This document shows, piece by piece, positions 1 through 10,500 of a DNA stretch of 27,638 bases. The stretch comes from Ectocarpus siliculosus (lineage: Eukaryota > Sar > Phaeophyceae > Ectocarpales > Ectocarpaceae), in NCBI GenBank assembly GCA_000310025.1, contig FN649736.1:265310-292947 (forward strand). The letters are read 5' to 3'. Under the pieces are notes generated by a model that worked only from the letters and a program-made list of their open reading frames with translations, was not told the origin of the DNA and did no database searches. A program made the translations under genes and the position numbers. Within the stretch, counting starts at the first letter, position 1, and the number at the start of each line of letters is the position of its first letter.

Positions 1-260
1 TCCTTGGGGGGTTTTGGGGGGGGGGGCCCCCCGGAAAGGGCCCTTAAAAAGGCCCCCCCCCCCCCCCCCCCCTTTGTCCCCCTTTTCCCCCCAAAAAAAA
101 GGGGAAACCTTTTTTGGCCCCCCTTGGCCAACGGGGGAGGGAAGGTTGGCCCTTGGGGGTTGGTCCCGGGGGAAAAAATTCCCCCCCCTTTGGGGGGGGG
201 GGGGCAAAGGTTTTACCTTTTAGGGGATAAAAACCTTTGGCCCCCCCCCCCCCCCCCCCC
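1..260. other. low-quality contig-end sequence
   Basis: This stretch is almost entirely runs of one base, mostly C and G, with doubled and tripled letters throughout. It ends in a run of about 23 C. It resembles the unreliable tail of a sequencing read rather than genomic sequence. Open frames across it are Gly/Pro-rich artefacts and are not called. Positions 261-439 look like ordinary intron sequence leading to the acceptor at 438-439. Confidence 0.7.
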
Positions 261-439
261 CCCTCACCTGTCCACCGCCCCCTCCGAGCTCCCCACTGAC
301 GGGTTCTGCCCCACCCCCTTGTACCAATCCCGTGTGCCGACGCTCACGGGCGTGACAACGTCGTTTCTTGTCGACGCCTGATTTGCGCTCGCTCCCTTTG
401 TGGTTGTTGTCTATCTTGTCTTCTGTTGGGTCGTCTCAG

Positions 440-3400
440 TTGGCCGGGTACGGCCTCTCGAGGGAAAAGACTGCGCTTTGGGCGTTGACGCTGCCGTTCA
501 GGGACGCTAAGTGTGCCCTGGCGCTCGCGTACTTTACGGTGTTCGCGGTCGTCATTGCTCTCATGAAGGTGAGGTTTACATGTTGTTGCTGCCACTATTC
601 GGGGCAGCGGCTGATGTGTACTAGGTAAACATGTTTGGTAGTGTGGCTGATGCGTTAAGCGTATATGTGCACCGAAAGGGGTGCAGACTGGCGCCAGCCT
701 GACAAGGTGAGACGAAAAATAGCAAATACGCACGGAGAGAAATGAGATATACATATGAGTCTGTTGCTATTTGCTGTGCCGCGTTTCGCGTAGTAATATT
801 TATGTCGTCGCTGTCCTGTTGAAAAGAAGCCTTTGTGCTAGAGGTAGTGCTCGCGTAGCCTTGCTGTTCAGCAATGCCTTGTGCGTGGCCAACCGCAGCC
901 CACCTCTCACGGTGTCCGCCTTTTTCGAGCAGCCGTCAGCGAGGTGTGCTGTCACATCGTAGCGTACCTTGCCTCTGTTTGCGGGGTACGTTGTGTGCCA
1001 GATATGGTGCAGTACATCTCAACCAAAGAGCGTTGTTAGGCTGTCCCCACCGTCGTGAGGTGTAGCAGTCGGACTGCACTCGTCAAGATCCACAAGTCCC
1101 ACCCCCATCATCCGATGCCCCTCGTCCACGTGACGCGGTCAATGAGTAGTAATTCACCACACTCTCGTTCAGTCATTTTTTTTTTTGTGGAAATACAACA
1201 ACGCTTTCTTTTTTTGGCATTTTGGGCTGGCCTCGCAAGCTTTACGCGAGGTCAATTCAAATATTTTGCTACATCCCTCTGTTGTTGTGTTTTTACCTTG
1301 CCCCGCTCCGCGCGGTCAATGGTCTAACGACTACGGTCTGCACGACTATGAGTACACCCCCCCCCCCCCCCCCCGGTGTTTGCCATCGGGGTTTGGGTTT
1401 TCGTCGCTTGGCAACGACGTTGTAAAAACAAGCCCCCCACTCGGTGTTTGCCATCGGGATTGGGTTTTCGTCGCTTGGCAACGACGTTGAAAAACAGGCC
1501 AATTCACTTCGTGAACTCGGCAACCAGGTCGCCGTTTTTTTTTTTTTTTACCTCGTTTTTTTTTTTTTGGCGGGTAACCATAATGGTGGTCGAGTAGATC
1601 ATGTTGTGCGGGGTCGAGAAACCTCACTCCGCGCAACGGGGGATGATCGCACCACGTTGTGTTAAAATGGTCAAGCATCCTCGAGGCAGTTACACAGTGC
1701 TTACAACTGTCTCTGGAAGTGAAAGCACCAGAAAATAAATTAAGTCATACGTAGCTGTCATCCGTACGCAAGGAAGTAAGCACAAGATGCCGAACACCCT
1801 TAGCAGGATGCAGCTCACCCTTCATGCGACTCGCCAAATACCTCACGGCGCTTCGCGCTTGGTGATGTGAGAGCCTGGTCCGGTGAGAACCCGGCGTGCT
1901 CCGTCCCGGCTTTGTAGGGATGCGAGGTCAATGGTCAAACAAGTACGGCATGCACGACTATGAGTACACCCCCCCCCCCCCCCCCCCCATTCTCCGATCG
2001 CCCCTTCCGACTCACAGGACGTGCCAGACGTGGAGGGGGACCGCATGTTTAACATCCCTTCCTTCTCGGTGGTGCTCGGGGAGACCAAGCTCTTCGCGTT
2101 CGCGCGGCGCCTGCTGACGGCGCTCCTGTGGTCGACGGCGGGGGTTCTCGGCGTGGGCGCGAAGGCGGCCGCTTCGGCGAGCCTGCCCCTGACTTCTGGT
2201 TTGAGGCGAGTGGCTTGTGTGGCTTGTGCTGGTATTTACGAACGTCTACAGGCGAGTGGGTTGCGGCTTATGCCGGTATCTACGAACGTCTGTAGGCGAG
2301 TGGGTTGCGGCTTATGCCGGTATGTACGAAGGTCGAGTGGGTTGCGGCTTGTGCCGGTATCTACGAACGTCTATAGGCGAGTGGGTTGCGGCTGGTGTCG
2401 GCATCTAAGAACGCCTTATTACCATTCGAGGAGGAAACCCAGCGCCTTGAATCGATCAGTCACCCCCCGGTTCCAGAAAATTTGGCGTGGTGGTGTTTTT
2501 TGCGGCTATGACTTTTTGTTTTTTTTGTGTGTCCGCTGTGTGAAGCTTGAGCGTCCTCGAGCACCCACCCTCGAAACAGACCCCATGTGTGGCAGCAGGG
2601 TTCGTCGAACGCCCCGCCTTGAAAATTTTGTCGTTGTTCTTGTTCTTGTTGCCTTCGCATGAATAAAAGGGTCGTGTGATAAACGGCTCATACTTTGTGA
2701 GCAAGGCATGCCAAAGAACGCATCAATACAAGGGTCGTGTGATGAACGGCTGACATTTTGTGAGCAAGGCATGCCAAAGAACGCATCAATAAAAGGGTTG
2801 TGTGATAAACGGCTCATAGCTTGTGAGCAAGGTATGCCAAAGAACGCATCAATAAAAGGGTTGTGTGATAAACGGCTGACATTTTGTGAGCAAGGCATGC
2901 CAAAGAACGCATCAATAAAAGGGTTGTGTGATAAACGGCTCATAGCTTGTGAGCAAGGTATGCCAAAGAACGCATCAATAAAAGGGTTGTGTGATAAACG
3001 GCTCATAGCTTGTGATAAAAGGTATGCCAAAGAACGCATCAATAAAAGGGTTGTGTGATAAACGGCTCATAGCTTGTGAGCAAGGTATGCCAAAGAACGC
3101 ATCAATAAAAGGGTTGTGTGATAAACGGCTCATAGCTTGTGATAAAAGGTATGCCAAAGAACGCATCAATAAAAGGGTTGTGTGATAAACGGCTCATAGC
3201 TTGTGATAAAAGGTATGCCAAAGAACTCATCAATAAAAGGGTTCGTGTGATAAACGGCTCATAGCTTGTGAGCAAGGTATGCCAAAGAACGCATCAATAA
3301 AAGGGTTGTGTGATAAACGGCTCATAGCTTGTGATAAAAGGTATGCCAAAGAACGCATCAATAAAAGGGTTGTGTGATAAACGGCTCATAGCTTGTGATA

Positions 3401-4000
3401 AAAGGTATGCCAAAGAACGCATCAATAAAAGGGTTGTGTGATAAACGGCTCATAGCTTGTGAGCAAGGTATGCCAAAGAACGCATCAATAAAAGGGTTGT
3501 GTGATAAACGGCTCATAGCTTGTGATAAAAGGTATGCCAAAGAACGCATCAATAAAAGGGTTGTGTGATAAACGGCTCATAGCTTGTGATAAAAGGTATG
3601 CCAAAGAACGCATCAATAAAAGGGTTCGTGTGATAAACGGCTCATAGCTTGTGATAAAAGGTAATCAGCCAAAGAACGGACCGATACAAGGGTCGTGTGA
3701 TGAACGGCTGATACTTTGCGAGCATGGTATGTATGCCAAAGAAAAGGGTTGTGAGTTTGGCATCATCGTCGTCGTTTTCTTGAGCCTTATGTGCCTGTGT
3801 CCTCGCTTTTCCCGCCGTGTGCGGACGTTGCTCATTTCCTCAGAGGGCTCATGTCAGCCGTGGCGCTGATCGCCGGCCAGCTGGTGAGAAGGCGGGCAGC
3901 CGGCGTCGACCCGAAGCAACCCAAGCAAGTCTACGACTTCTACATGGACCTCTGGAAGCTGTTTTACTTGAGTTACCTGTTCCTTCCCCTGGCGCGGTGA
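440..4000 (+). CDS. VTE2: homogentisate phytyltransferase (HPT/VTE2-like UbiA prenyltransferase), 3' part
   Basis: Seen: three exons, 440-568, 2018-2198 and 3846-4000, encode the last 154 residues; junction phases are 0 and 1. Exon one ends VVIALMK and exon two opens DVPDVEGDR, forming the second Asp-rich prenyl-diphosphate/Mg motif of UbiA prenyltransferases. It is followed by FNIPSFSVVLGE, as in plastid homogentisate phytyltransferases. The last exon has YDFYMDLWKLFYLSYLFLPLAR without its stop split, close to the family C-terminus. Known: the family condenses homogentisate with phytyl diphosphate in the plastid envelope, the committed step of tocopherol synthesis. Family members run about 300-400 residues, so the transit peptide, first Asp-rich motif and early helices lie off the left edge or in the corrupt first 260 bases. 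A homogentisate solanesyltransferase is less likely because SFSV and the C-terminus match HPT better. Introns are 569-2017 and 2199-3845, both full of repeats. Confidence 0.85.
1303..1990 (+). repeat. poly-C-ending dispersed repeat, copy A
   Basis: This block in the first HPT intron matches 23205-23876 nearly base for base. It starts with a roughly 50-bp signature (GGTCAATGGTCTAACGAC... to TATGAGTAC) followed by a C run. Next come two tandem copies (1373-1440 and 1441-1500) of a segment with a CGTCG...CGACG hairpin. Then follow a TTCAC/GTGAA hairpin, T runs and about 350 bp of unique repeat body. A second copy of the signature at 1924-1970 is again followed by a C run. No protein is visible. 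Confidence 0.85.
2205..2412 (+). repeat. 44-bp tandem repeat, about 4.5 copies
   Basis: The unit begins GGCGAGTGGGTTGCGGCTTA and ends with TACGAACGTCT plus two or three variable bases. One internal copy is shortened. The array begins only a few bases after the donor of the second HPT intron (2199-2200). It gives open frames in several phases, which I treat as repeat artefacts. Confidence 0.85.
2660..3755 (+). repeat. 63/64-bp satellite array, about 17 units
   Basis: The unit runs GTGTGATAAACGGCTCATAG, CTTGTGAGCAAGGTATGCC, then AAAGAACGCATCAATAAAAG plus GGTT. Two unit types alternate: one with GTGAGCAAGG (63 bp) and one with GTGATAAAAGG (64 bp). The first and last units are more diverged (GATGAACGG, ATACAAGGG), as expected at array edges. 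Because 63 is divisible by three, the early part gives false 21-residue-periodic open frames on both strands; the 64-bp units break them. It lies wholly within the second HPT intron. Confidence 0.95.
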
Positions 4001-4140
4001 AGACAAAAAAAAAGCACGAAAATGTGCCCAGAGGCACCGGATTGCAGGGGCTGGGAAGAGCGCAGAAGGAAGCGGGCGCGGGCGAACACTGGGCTGGCTT
4101 ACGTACTCATTTCAGCGAGCCTCCAAACTTGCGAACCTCT

Positions 4141-4240
4141 GGTTTTGGTAAGGTTCTAGTTCCTAGGGTTATTATCCTTCTGCGAATGGCAGTTTTGGTG
4201 AGGTTCTAGTTCTTAGGGTTATCATGCCTCTGCGAATGGC
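4141..4240 (+). repeat. 50-bp tandem duplication
   Basis: Positions 4141-4190 and 4191-4240 are adjacent 50-base copies differing at only a few sites. The shared core is GGTTCTAGTTC(C/T)TAGGGTTAT, and both copies end TCTGCGAATGGC. The duplication sits about 140 bases past the HPT stop, probably in its 3' UTR. Confidence 0.9.
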
Positions 4241-4429
4241 CGCTGTATAGCTATTAGTTTAGGGGTGCTAAACCGAGTTCATAAATGATGCAAATGGTTT
4301 TTCTGTGGTTCAGTTTCTTAGCCGCCAAGTTCTTCAGTGCAGGCGCTAATTGTAGCGCATCGTTTTTTTCTCTTGTTTTGTTTTTACAATCACAAGAAGT
4401 TTACGTGTAGCAACATTTTTTACCCGTCC

Positions 4430-4811
4430 GTCAGAGTCCGAGAGCATCGACGGTCGTGGTGGTGTTGTGGCCTACCTGAGCGTCTACCGACCCCCGCAAC
4501 CATACAGCGGCGACAAGGTGACAGACCCCCTTGGCCGGGGACAAGCTCAACAAGACTGTGGTCGTGTTCTCGCGCATCGGGCTTTCTATCTCGTAGGGGG
4601 AGCAGAAATATGTAGCTGGGGTGGGTGGTTTTGTGTGGTGCAGCAGAGTGGGGGGGCGTACATCAACACGGGTTTCCACCATCATCCCGGGTGTCCCACA
4701 TTGTTCCGGTACGGGGCACGCCGGGTTCCCGTGTTTCCAGGCAGCAAGCGTCCCTACCGCTTGCACGTAAAGGCGCCAGCAGGGCTGTGGTCCGCAGCCG
4801 AGAACGATTGA
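4430..4811 (+). other. unassigned open stretch, possible orphan exon
   Basis: An acceptor-like TCCGTCAG precedes a frame that stays open to a TGA at 4809-4811. It includes VVAYLSVYRPPQPYSGDK (followed by GTGACAG, a possible donor) and, further on, GAYINTGFHHHPGCPTLFRY. A different frame nearby reads DKLNKTVVVFSRIGLSIS before a stop, so a sequencing frameshift inside a real exon is possible. I recognise no family. Open frames of this length occur by chance throughout the window, so support is weak. Confidence 0.2.
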
Positions 4812-5410
4812 TCCTCCTTCTCGGCACAGGGTGTCTATAGCATACGTACGTATGTACGAGCGTCATGTATTTGACCCGTTGACCAACCATGGGAACACAT
4901 GTACTACTACTACTGCTGTACCAGGCTGTGAGGAAAATGTTGGGTCCCTCCTTCTAGCAAAGGAACGTCGCAGGGCAATCACACCGTGCTTTTCGCGAAA
5001 CATGCCGCCCGCTTTTCTATTGCGGTGTCCGGCTGGTACTTTGGCGTTTCGGCGGCACCGCTTGGCGCTCATCTGGGTGACTCTCCGCGTACACCCACCT
5101 CCAGTTTGTCACCACGTTGGTTCTTGTAAAGCCTATATTTAGTACAGGAGCGTTATTGTTTTTTCCTTGGGCGGGTACTGTAGTTGCACTTGGAGTATAC
5201 TCCTAACCACTCCCGGCTCGCTCTCCGGCAGGAAGCAAGCCAGTAGTCTTGGCAGGTTTTTCGATGAAGTAAACAGGTTGAGTAGTGCCTGCAGTCGGAG
5301 AAGTTGAGGGGCTCCAAGCGACGACGGCCAAACTCAAGAATCACCCGTAACTACGTACTCCGCGATATCCTGTTGCATGATGGCGTTCTTCGCGAGCGCC
5401 ACTGAAACTG

Positions 5411-5672
5411 TGCATTTTCGGTAGGGCGGAGAGGTGTGGACGATACAGATCGATGCTGTCGCGGCTGAAACGGCATTTCTGCAAAAAATGATATGATGTT
5501 AAGGAGCCGTCTGCGAAGGTGTACCGATTCTGGTAAAAGTTAATCGACGGATACCCTGCGAATCGGGTCCTCCTCAACAATGTGCAGATTCGGTAGTAGG
5601 GTTGAGAGGTGTGGAAGTTATAGATCGATGCTGCCGCGGCTGAAACAGCAATTCTTTCTGCTAAAATGATGT
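5411..5672 (+). repeat. two direct copies of a ~90-bp segment
   Basis: Positions 5411-5499 and 5583-5672 share the layout TTCGGTAG...GAGAGGTGTGGA...ATAGATCGATGCTG(T/C)CGCGGCTGAAAC...AAAATGAT, with scattered substitutions and small indels. About 83 unrelated bases separate them. They lie downstream of both convergent genes. No coding function is seen. Confidence 0.8.
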
Positions 5673-6993
5673 GGACCCCACCTTTGTGACGCCCGTCTTT
5701 TCCGAAGCCGCTGAGACAGGAAGAGGGCTCCCGTTGAGGCCGGGGCTACCCCGGGGCCATTCTTTTCGCCGATGCCCATGGGTGTGGATAGCACCAAATC
5801 GCAAAGTACTGGCAGACGGCACACCTGACAACTGAACTGTTTCGGGTCGATCTTTTGTTGTGGTTGTCCCCCCATCATAAACCGTTTCGGTACACAGCTG
5901 CTCAGTGCCGTTTGAGAACCGTGTTGGTCCACGTTACTTGGACGCCTTGCGTGGTTACTAGGGGTTACAGGGCAACCAACTAAATACATTCAACGAAAAA
6001 AAACGAGGAAAACTGCCAGGCATGTAACTACAATTGGTGTATTTAGTGTTCATATCATGAGAAACCACGGACGACACATCGCAAGAAATCAGTACCATGT
6101 CGTCGCCAAACGCACGTTCTTGCCTTCCGTTGTCTTTTCCGCCTCGGTAAATGAACAACATACAGGGGCGACACAGAAGAATCATGCAGAAAATGGAGAA
6201 CCTTCACGGCGGATAGAGCGATGTCAGGTCAAACTTTCTACCTCATCCGAAGAGGTACTGGAATGACCGACACCAGTATGCGTGTATTGGAATATGAAGG
6301 ACACCAGTGTGCGTGTCCGTCCATATGTAAGGCAAACGCGGAAAAGAAAAGCAGGACGCCACAGCAGCGGTAGACGGCCTACAGATTTCTAATGCTGTCC
6401 GAGGCAGCAGTTAATACTTCGGAAGAGGCGTTTCTGTGTACGAGGCCAGCATTTTAAGATAAAACCCGACTAATTGCACACGCCCGCGCGGGGGCCCCGT
6501 GCCTGCACACGCCCGCCGGGGGGGGGGCATGCCTTCACGCACACACGTACCCCCTCCTCGGAAATACGCACTCGAGGAGCACGTGGTGTGCTAGAATCGA
6601 GGACGAGACGGTTCGGACGTGGGCTGGGGGCTGGGGGCCAACACATCTCTTCAATCAAAAGACCCTAAGACGACAAAGAAACAATTTTTTTCAACATCAT
6701 ACAACAGCATGGAACACACACGTACACCTTTTTAAAATCCCCCCTGAATTGGAAGCCGACCGCGCCGTACGTCAACATCACCAGCACGCGCTAGCCTGAA
6801 AAGATCGATCATCGCATCACGGGAGGTGCTGACTTTTCAACTGCCGGTCCTCGGACAAACGCATCTTCACCTTCCACGCCCCTATTTTTCTTGTGGCAAT
6901 AGAACCTTCACCACGAGGTGTTGGTCTATATCCCTCGGCCGAACCGCACGACGCTAATACTTTCGTCGTCCAGAACCTCGAGACAAAACATAA

Positions 6994-7509
6994 TCACAGC
7001 AGGTGCTGCTTTTTCAACTGCTTGTACTTGGTGAAAGAGAACGCCACCATCCCAATCACCAAACTTAGCAAGGCGTAGAAGGGCCACCGCCAGGAAGCCG
7101 ACTGGAGGGCCAAGAATAAAAAAAATAAGGGAAAGAGCGATTGAAGGCACGGGCGACAGACAGCGGCGTGGGCAGCGGGTTTGGGCGAGATGGAGGTACT
7201 TCTTTAGTACTTGTCCCACAAGATTCGACCAGATACTGACCTAAAACGATTTCGCCTGAAACCATCACTAGACAAGACATTTCGCGCGTGGCACACGCCA
7301 TCAGGAAAACAACCGATTTGTGAAAATGCTCTCACGAAGAGCCGGAGCTCGCCCAGACACAACACGTGTATCTGGGGGAACAAAACGACAGAGAGCAAAG
7401 CAGCGGCGGCCTGTCGCTGCACGCAAGCATGGGCGCTTGCGTGACTCACCATCTTCCCCACGTGCTCCGTCAGCTTAGCGCCGACGTCCTCCTCAAGCCT
7501 GTCGTATAC
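6994..7509 (-). CDS. lectin exons 9-10: membrane span and cytosolic tail
   Basis: Exon 9 (7509-7450) continues the stalk with VYDRLEEDVGAKLTEHVGKM. Exon 10 (7101-6994) gives a transmembrane helix, WPFYALLSLVIGMVAFSFT, then the tail KYKQLKKQHLL and a TGA stop. Mammalian ERGIC-53 ends KKFF, with Lys at -4/-3 for COPI retrieval. Here the paired Lys are at -6/-5 and the end is a Leu pair, so the retrieval signal is non-canonical. Confidence 0.85.
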
Positions 7510-10500
7510 CTGACGGAGGGCGTTGTCATAAACGGAAAAACAAGAGAGTGTAACCCGTTGTCAGAAAGCAGGCAACATATAGCTTACAACCCTGCCTGGT
7601 CTACGTGCACCTGCTAAACAGTGAAAGCATCCCTCACAGAAACCAGCAAAACGATGTATGACGAGAGACGAGCAAGGATTCGAAGGCCATGGTGTCTGTT
7701 GAGTCGGGGGTGCGGGGGTACACGGCAGCACGTGCCATCATCTTGAGCTGCCCAATTCTAAATCTATCCCAATGTAGCTCTAGGTGCGAAAGCATCGAGA
7801 CCGCTTACTTCCGTCACCGTGATGACGAACAAGGCACCTCAAGTAGAGACGAAAGGAGGCAGGCAAGCGGAAGAGGGTGCGCTTCAAACATTGCTATCCC
7901 CACATCTCAACGGAAAAAAAGTGCGTGCAATGGGTGGTCGTCAGCGACGGCACTGACGATGCCACCACCACCGCACGTCCGGCAGATGGTCCACGCCATT
8001 CTAGAAAATATACATGCAATCAAAAGATATACAATAATACTACGCGTTCGAGATGATGCCACAGTCGAAGGGGGTGTGTCGAAGTCTTTGCAGTAAGTGG
8101 GAAGAAACCGGCTGGATACTGGGCATATTTTTGAGTCTCTACAGCAGTACGCCTTTTGTTGCGGGTGTTGCTGTTCCGCGCAAGCGGCACAGACCCTCTC
8201 ACCTGGTTGACGTGCTTGTTGAGGGTTCTAGACACGCTGGTTTGCATCTGTACCTCCAGCTTCGCTACCCTCGACTCCAAAGCCTGCATCACGGAGTTGC
8301 TCAGGTTTTCCTGTAGGAAAAAAACACGACGGGCGTATTCGGTCGAAACGAGGCGACGGGGGCACGCAGAGTGGAAAAAAACATGTCATGAAACCGTCGA
8401 CGAGGCGGTCAAGATACAGGGAGTGGTGGCGATAGGGGGTGCCGAGGTAGACATGCAATCCATTCTTCCGGAACTCCTCATGTTCTTGGCACCACACCGA
8501 ATGGCTGGGCCTTCAAGTTAGCCGGCATGGTAAAGAGGCCAGGGGGAATGTACGTGTGCTGGCGGCCACGGCGAGGGAGTCACTACACTACACAGATGGC
8601 TTTGCAACCAATGACCGGTAAAATAGTACTTGGTTGAAAGCGTCAATCACACATCCACCCAAGCCACTTGTGTTACTACTTCGATTCCCACAAACTTCCT
8701 CTTTGAGGCTGCTCCTGCTATTCCATGCGCACCCTACTCTCAGGACAGGTTGCCCGCCCAACCATTTTCAGCGTTCTGCCAGTGCTGAAGCTTAATACAG
8801 CACCCTAGCTCTGGATAGCTTGTCGTACCCGACAAAACATAGTGGTCGAAACGAACGGCTATATACCGTAAGGTTGCGAGTCAGCGCACAGGGGTGCGAA
8901 CGATCTTCAAAGCGTAATTTCTCCACAACCAGGAGGTTAGCACAATCGAAAAAGGGCGGTTTCGGAAATATCTCATCGAGAGCTTTCCCGAAAAGTATCA
9001 GTTGGCGCTCGCACCCTGCTGGTTGTGGAGAAATTGCGCTTTGAAAATCGGCCGCACCCCTGTGCGCTGACTCGCAACCTCACGGTATAATGCGAAAAGC
9101 GTTACAGTAGAGGTCCCTGTTTAGTGCTGGTGTTTTCGGCTCGCACACACTGAAATACCAAGCCGTTGTTCTGTACTTTGAATACTGCCGGTGTCCGGTA
9201 TGGTGCCGGTGAAATCTCTGGACACATACCGGCTCAATACAGAACCTGTATATGAGATCCTTGTTTATCCCACACACTGAAATACCAAGTCGTCGTGCTG
9301 TACTTTGAATACTGCCGGTGTCCGGTATGATGCCGGTGAAATCTCTGGACACATACCGGCACCAAACAGGGACCTCTACTGTATCATCTTCTCCCACAGC
9401 AGCAAGAATGACAACAGTGGGCTACACACCACATGCCAATCACAATTTTCCGGCGGTCCACAGACTTTTGACGCACGCATCAACCTCCGGCTATTTTATT
9501 GACGCGGCAGCCGTGTCACATGATGACAAACCGACCAGGAAAACAACACACACCGACAGTACGACATGATAAAGCGTGATCCCCCACACTTCCCTACCCA
9601 CCCACACCCATAGCCATGTTACGAGAATACTGATTCGTGTGCAGAGGGAGCGGAGAGAAGTGCTAGACTACGCACCTCGACGATATTTAGCCGCACTTCT
9701 GTGCCCTAACCCTATAGCCAAGATTGAGGAGAGAGAAGAGAGAAAGAGTGACAGAGAGAGAGAAAGCACAAGCAATTCGAAGCTTAGCACCTCGGGAACT
9801 TCAAGTCGAATTTTCATGCCGTAACGCAATAGCCAAGAAAACGAGGAGGAGGAAGAGAGAGAAAAACAAAAGAAGCAACATTGCGCTTCGAAGTACGACA
9901 AAACACGTGATACATGCACGCACCTCGAGCAGTAGAAGGCGAGTCTCCGCGTCCCGCTCCGCCTGAGCCAGCGTATCGATTGTCTCCCGCAGGCTGTCGT
10001 GCACGTCTGTCCCGCAATCGCAGAAACAGCACACACGCGTACCGCGGGCACGTGTCAGCTTGCCGTACACACACACACATAGACACGGACATCCCACAAC
10101 TGCGGTACATGGCGTGACCTAGAGACAGACAGATTGGCGCGCGCGCACACGCTCTCACTGTTTTTTTTTTATTGTTCTTAATATGACACAACGAAACCAT
10201 CTCTACCATAGAAAAGAGTCTGAGACAGACGGTTTTTGGGAGAGAGCATGCGCAAAGCTTCGGTGCGTGTGTCTCACAAGGAGTTTCTACAGCCGAGAGC
10301 ACGCTCTGCTGCCCCGGCACGCGGGCTTTCTGGCCCCTCCACCGCCGCCAGCAGGCTGGATTGAGGAGAAAAAACACGCAAGCTTCCAACGAAGCAACCA
10401 GGCACAACACTACCAACAAGCTCCTCAATTGTCCTGGTCTCCTTCTCAGCTACTGTGGATAGACATGACTTTGATTTTCGTTCATGTGACAAAACACAAA

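Larger units (their letters stand above)
4001..6993. other. convergent intergenic region between HPT and lectin genes
   Basis: This holds the 3' UTRs of two converging genes. The HPT stop is at 3998-4000 and the lectin stop at 6994-6996 on the other strand. I see two short direct duplications (4141-4240; 5411-5672), a coding-like but unassigned open stretch (4430-4811), and a GC-rich patch around 6480-6530 with a repeated TGCACACGCCCGC. I see no secure gene and no clear polyadenylation signal. Confidence 0.6.

Noticed and set aside
1303-1990. tRNA gene in the poly-C repeat signature
   Set aside because: Only an A-box-like stretch is present; no acceptor stem, anticodon arm or B-box can be assembled.
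2506-3042. 178-residue minus-strand open frame with 21-residue periodicity (and a 116-residue + strand partner)
   Set aside because: It is produced by the 63-bp satellite, is open on both strands, and is broken wherever 64-bp units occur. It lies inside an HPT intron.
2660-3755. Regularly spaced repeats that might suggest a CRISPR-like array
   Set aside because: Units are directly adjacent with no unique spacers, and the genome is clearly eukaryotic.
9814-10428. 204-residue minus-strand open frame as an extra lectin exon
   Set aside because: Only 10006-9924, in a different frame, fits the lectin phases; the long frame is biased by purine/pyrimidine-rich intron sequence.
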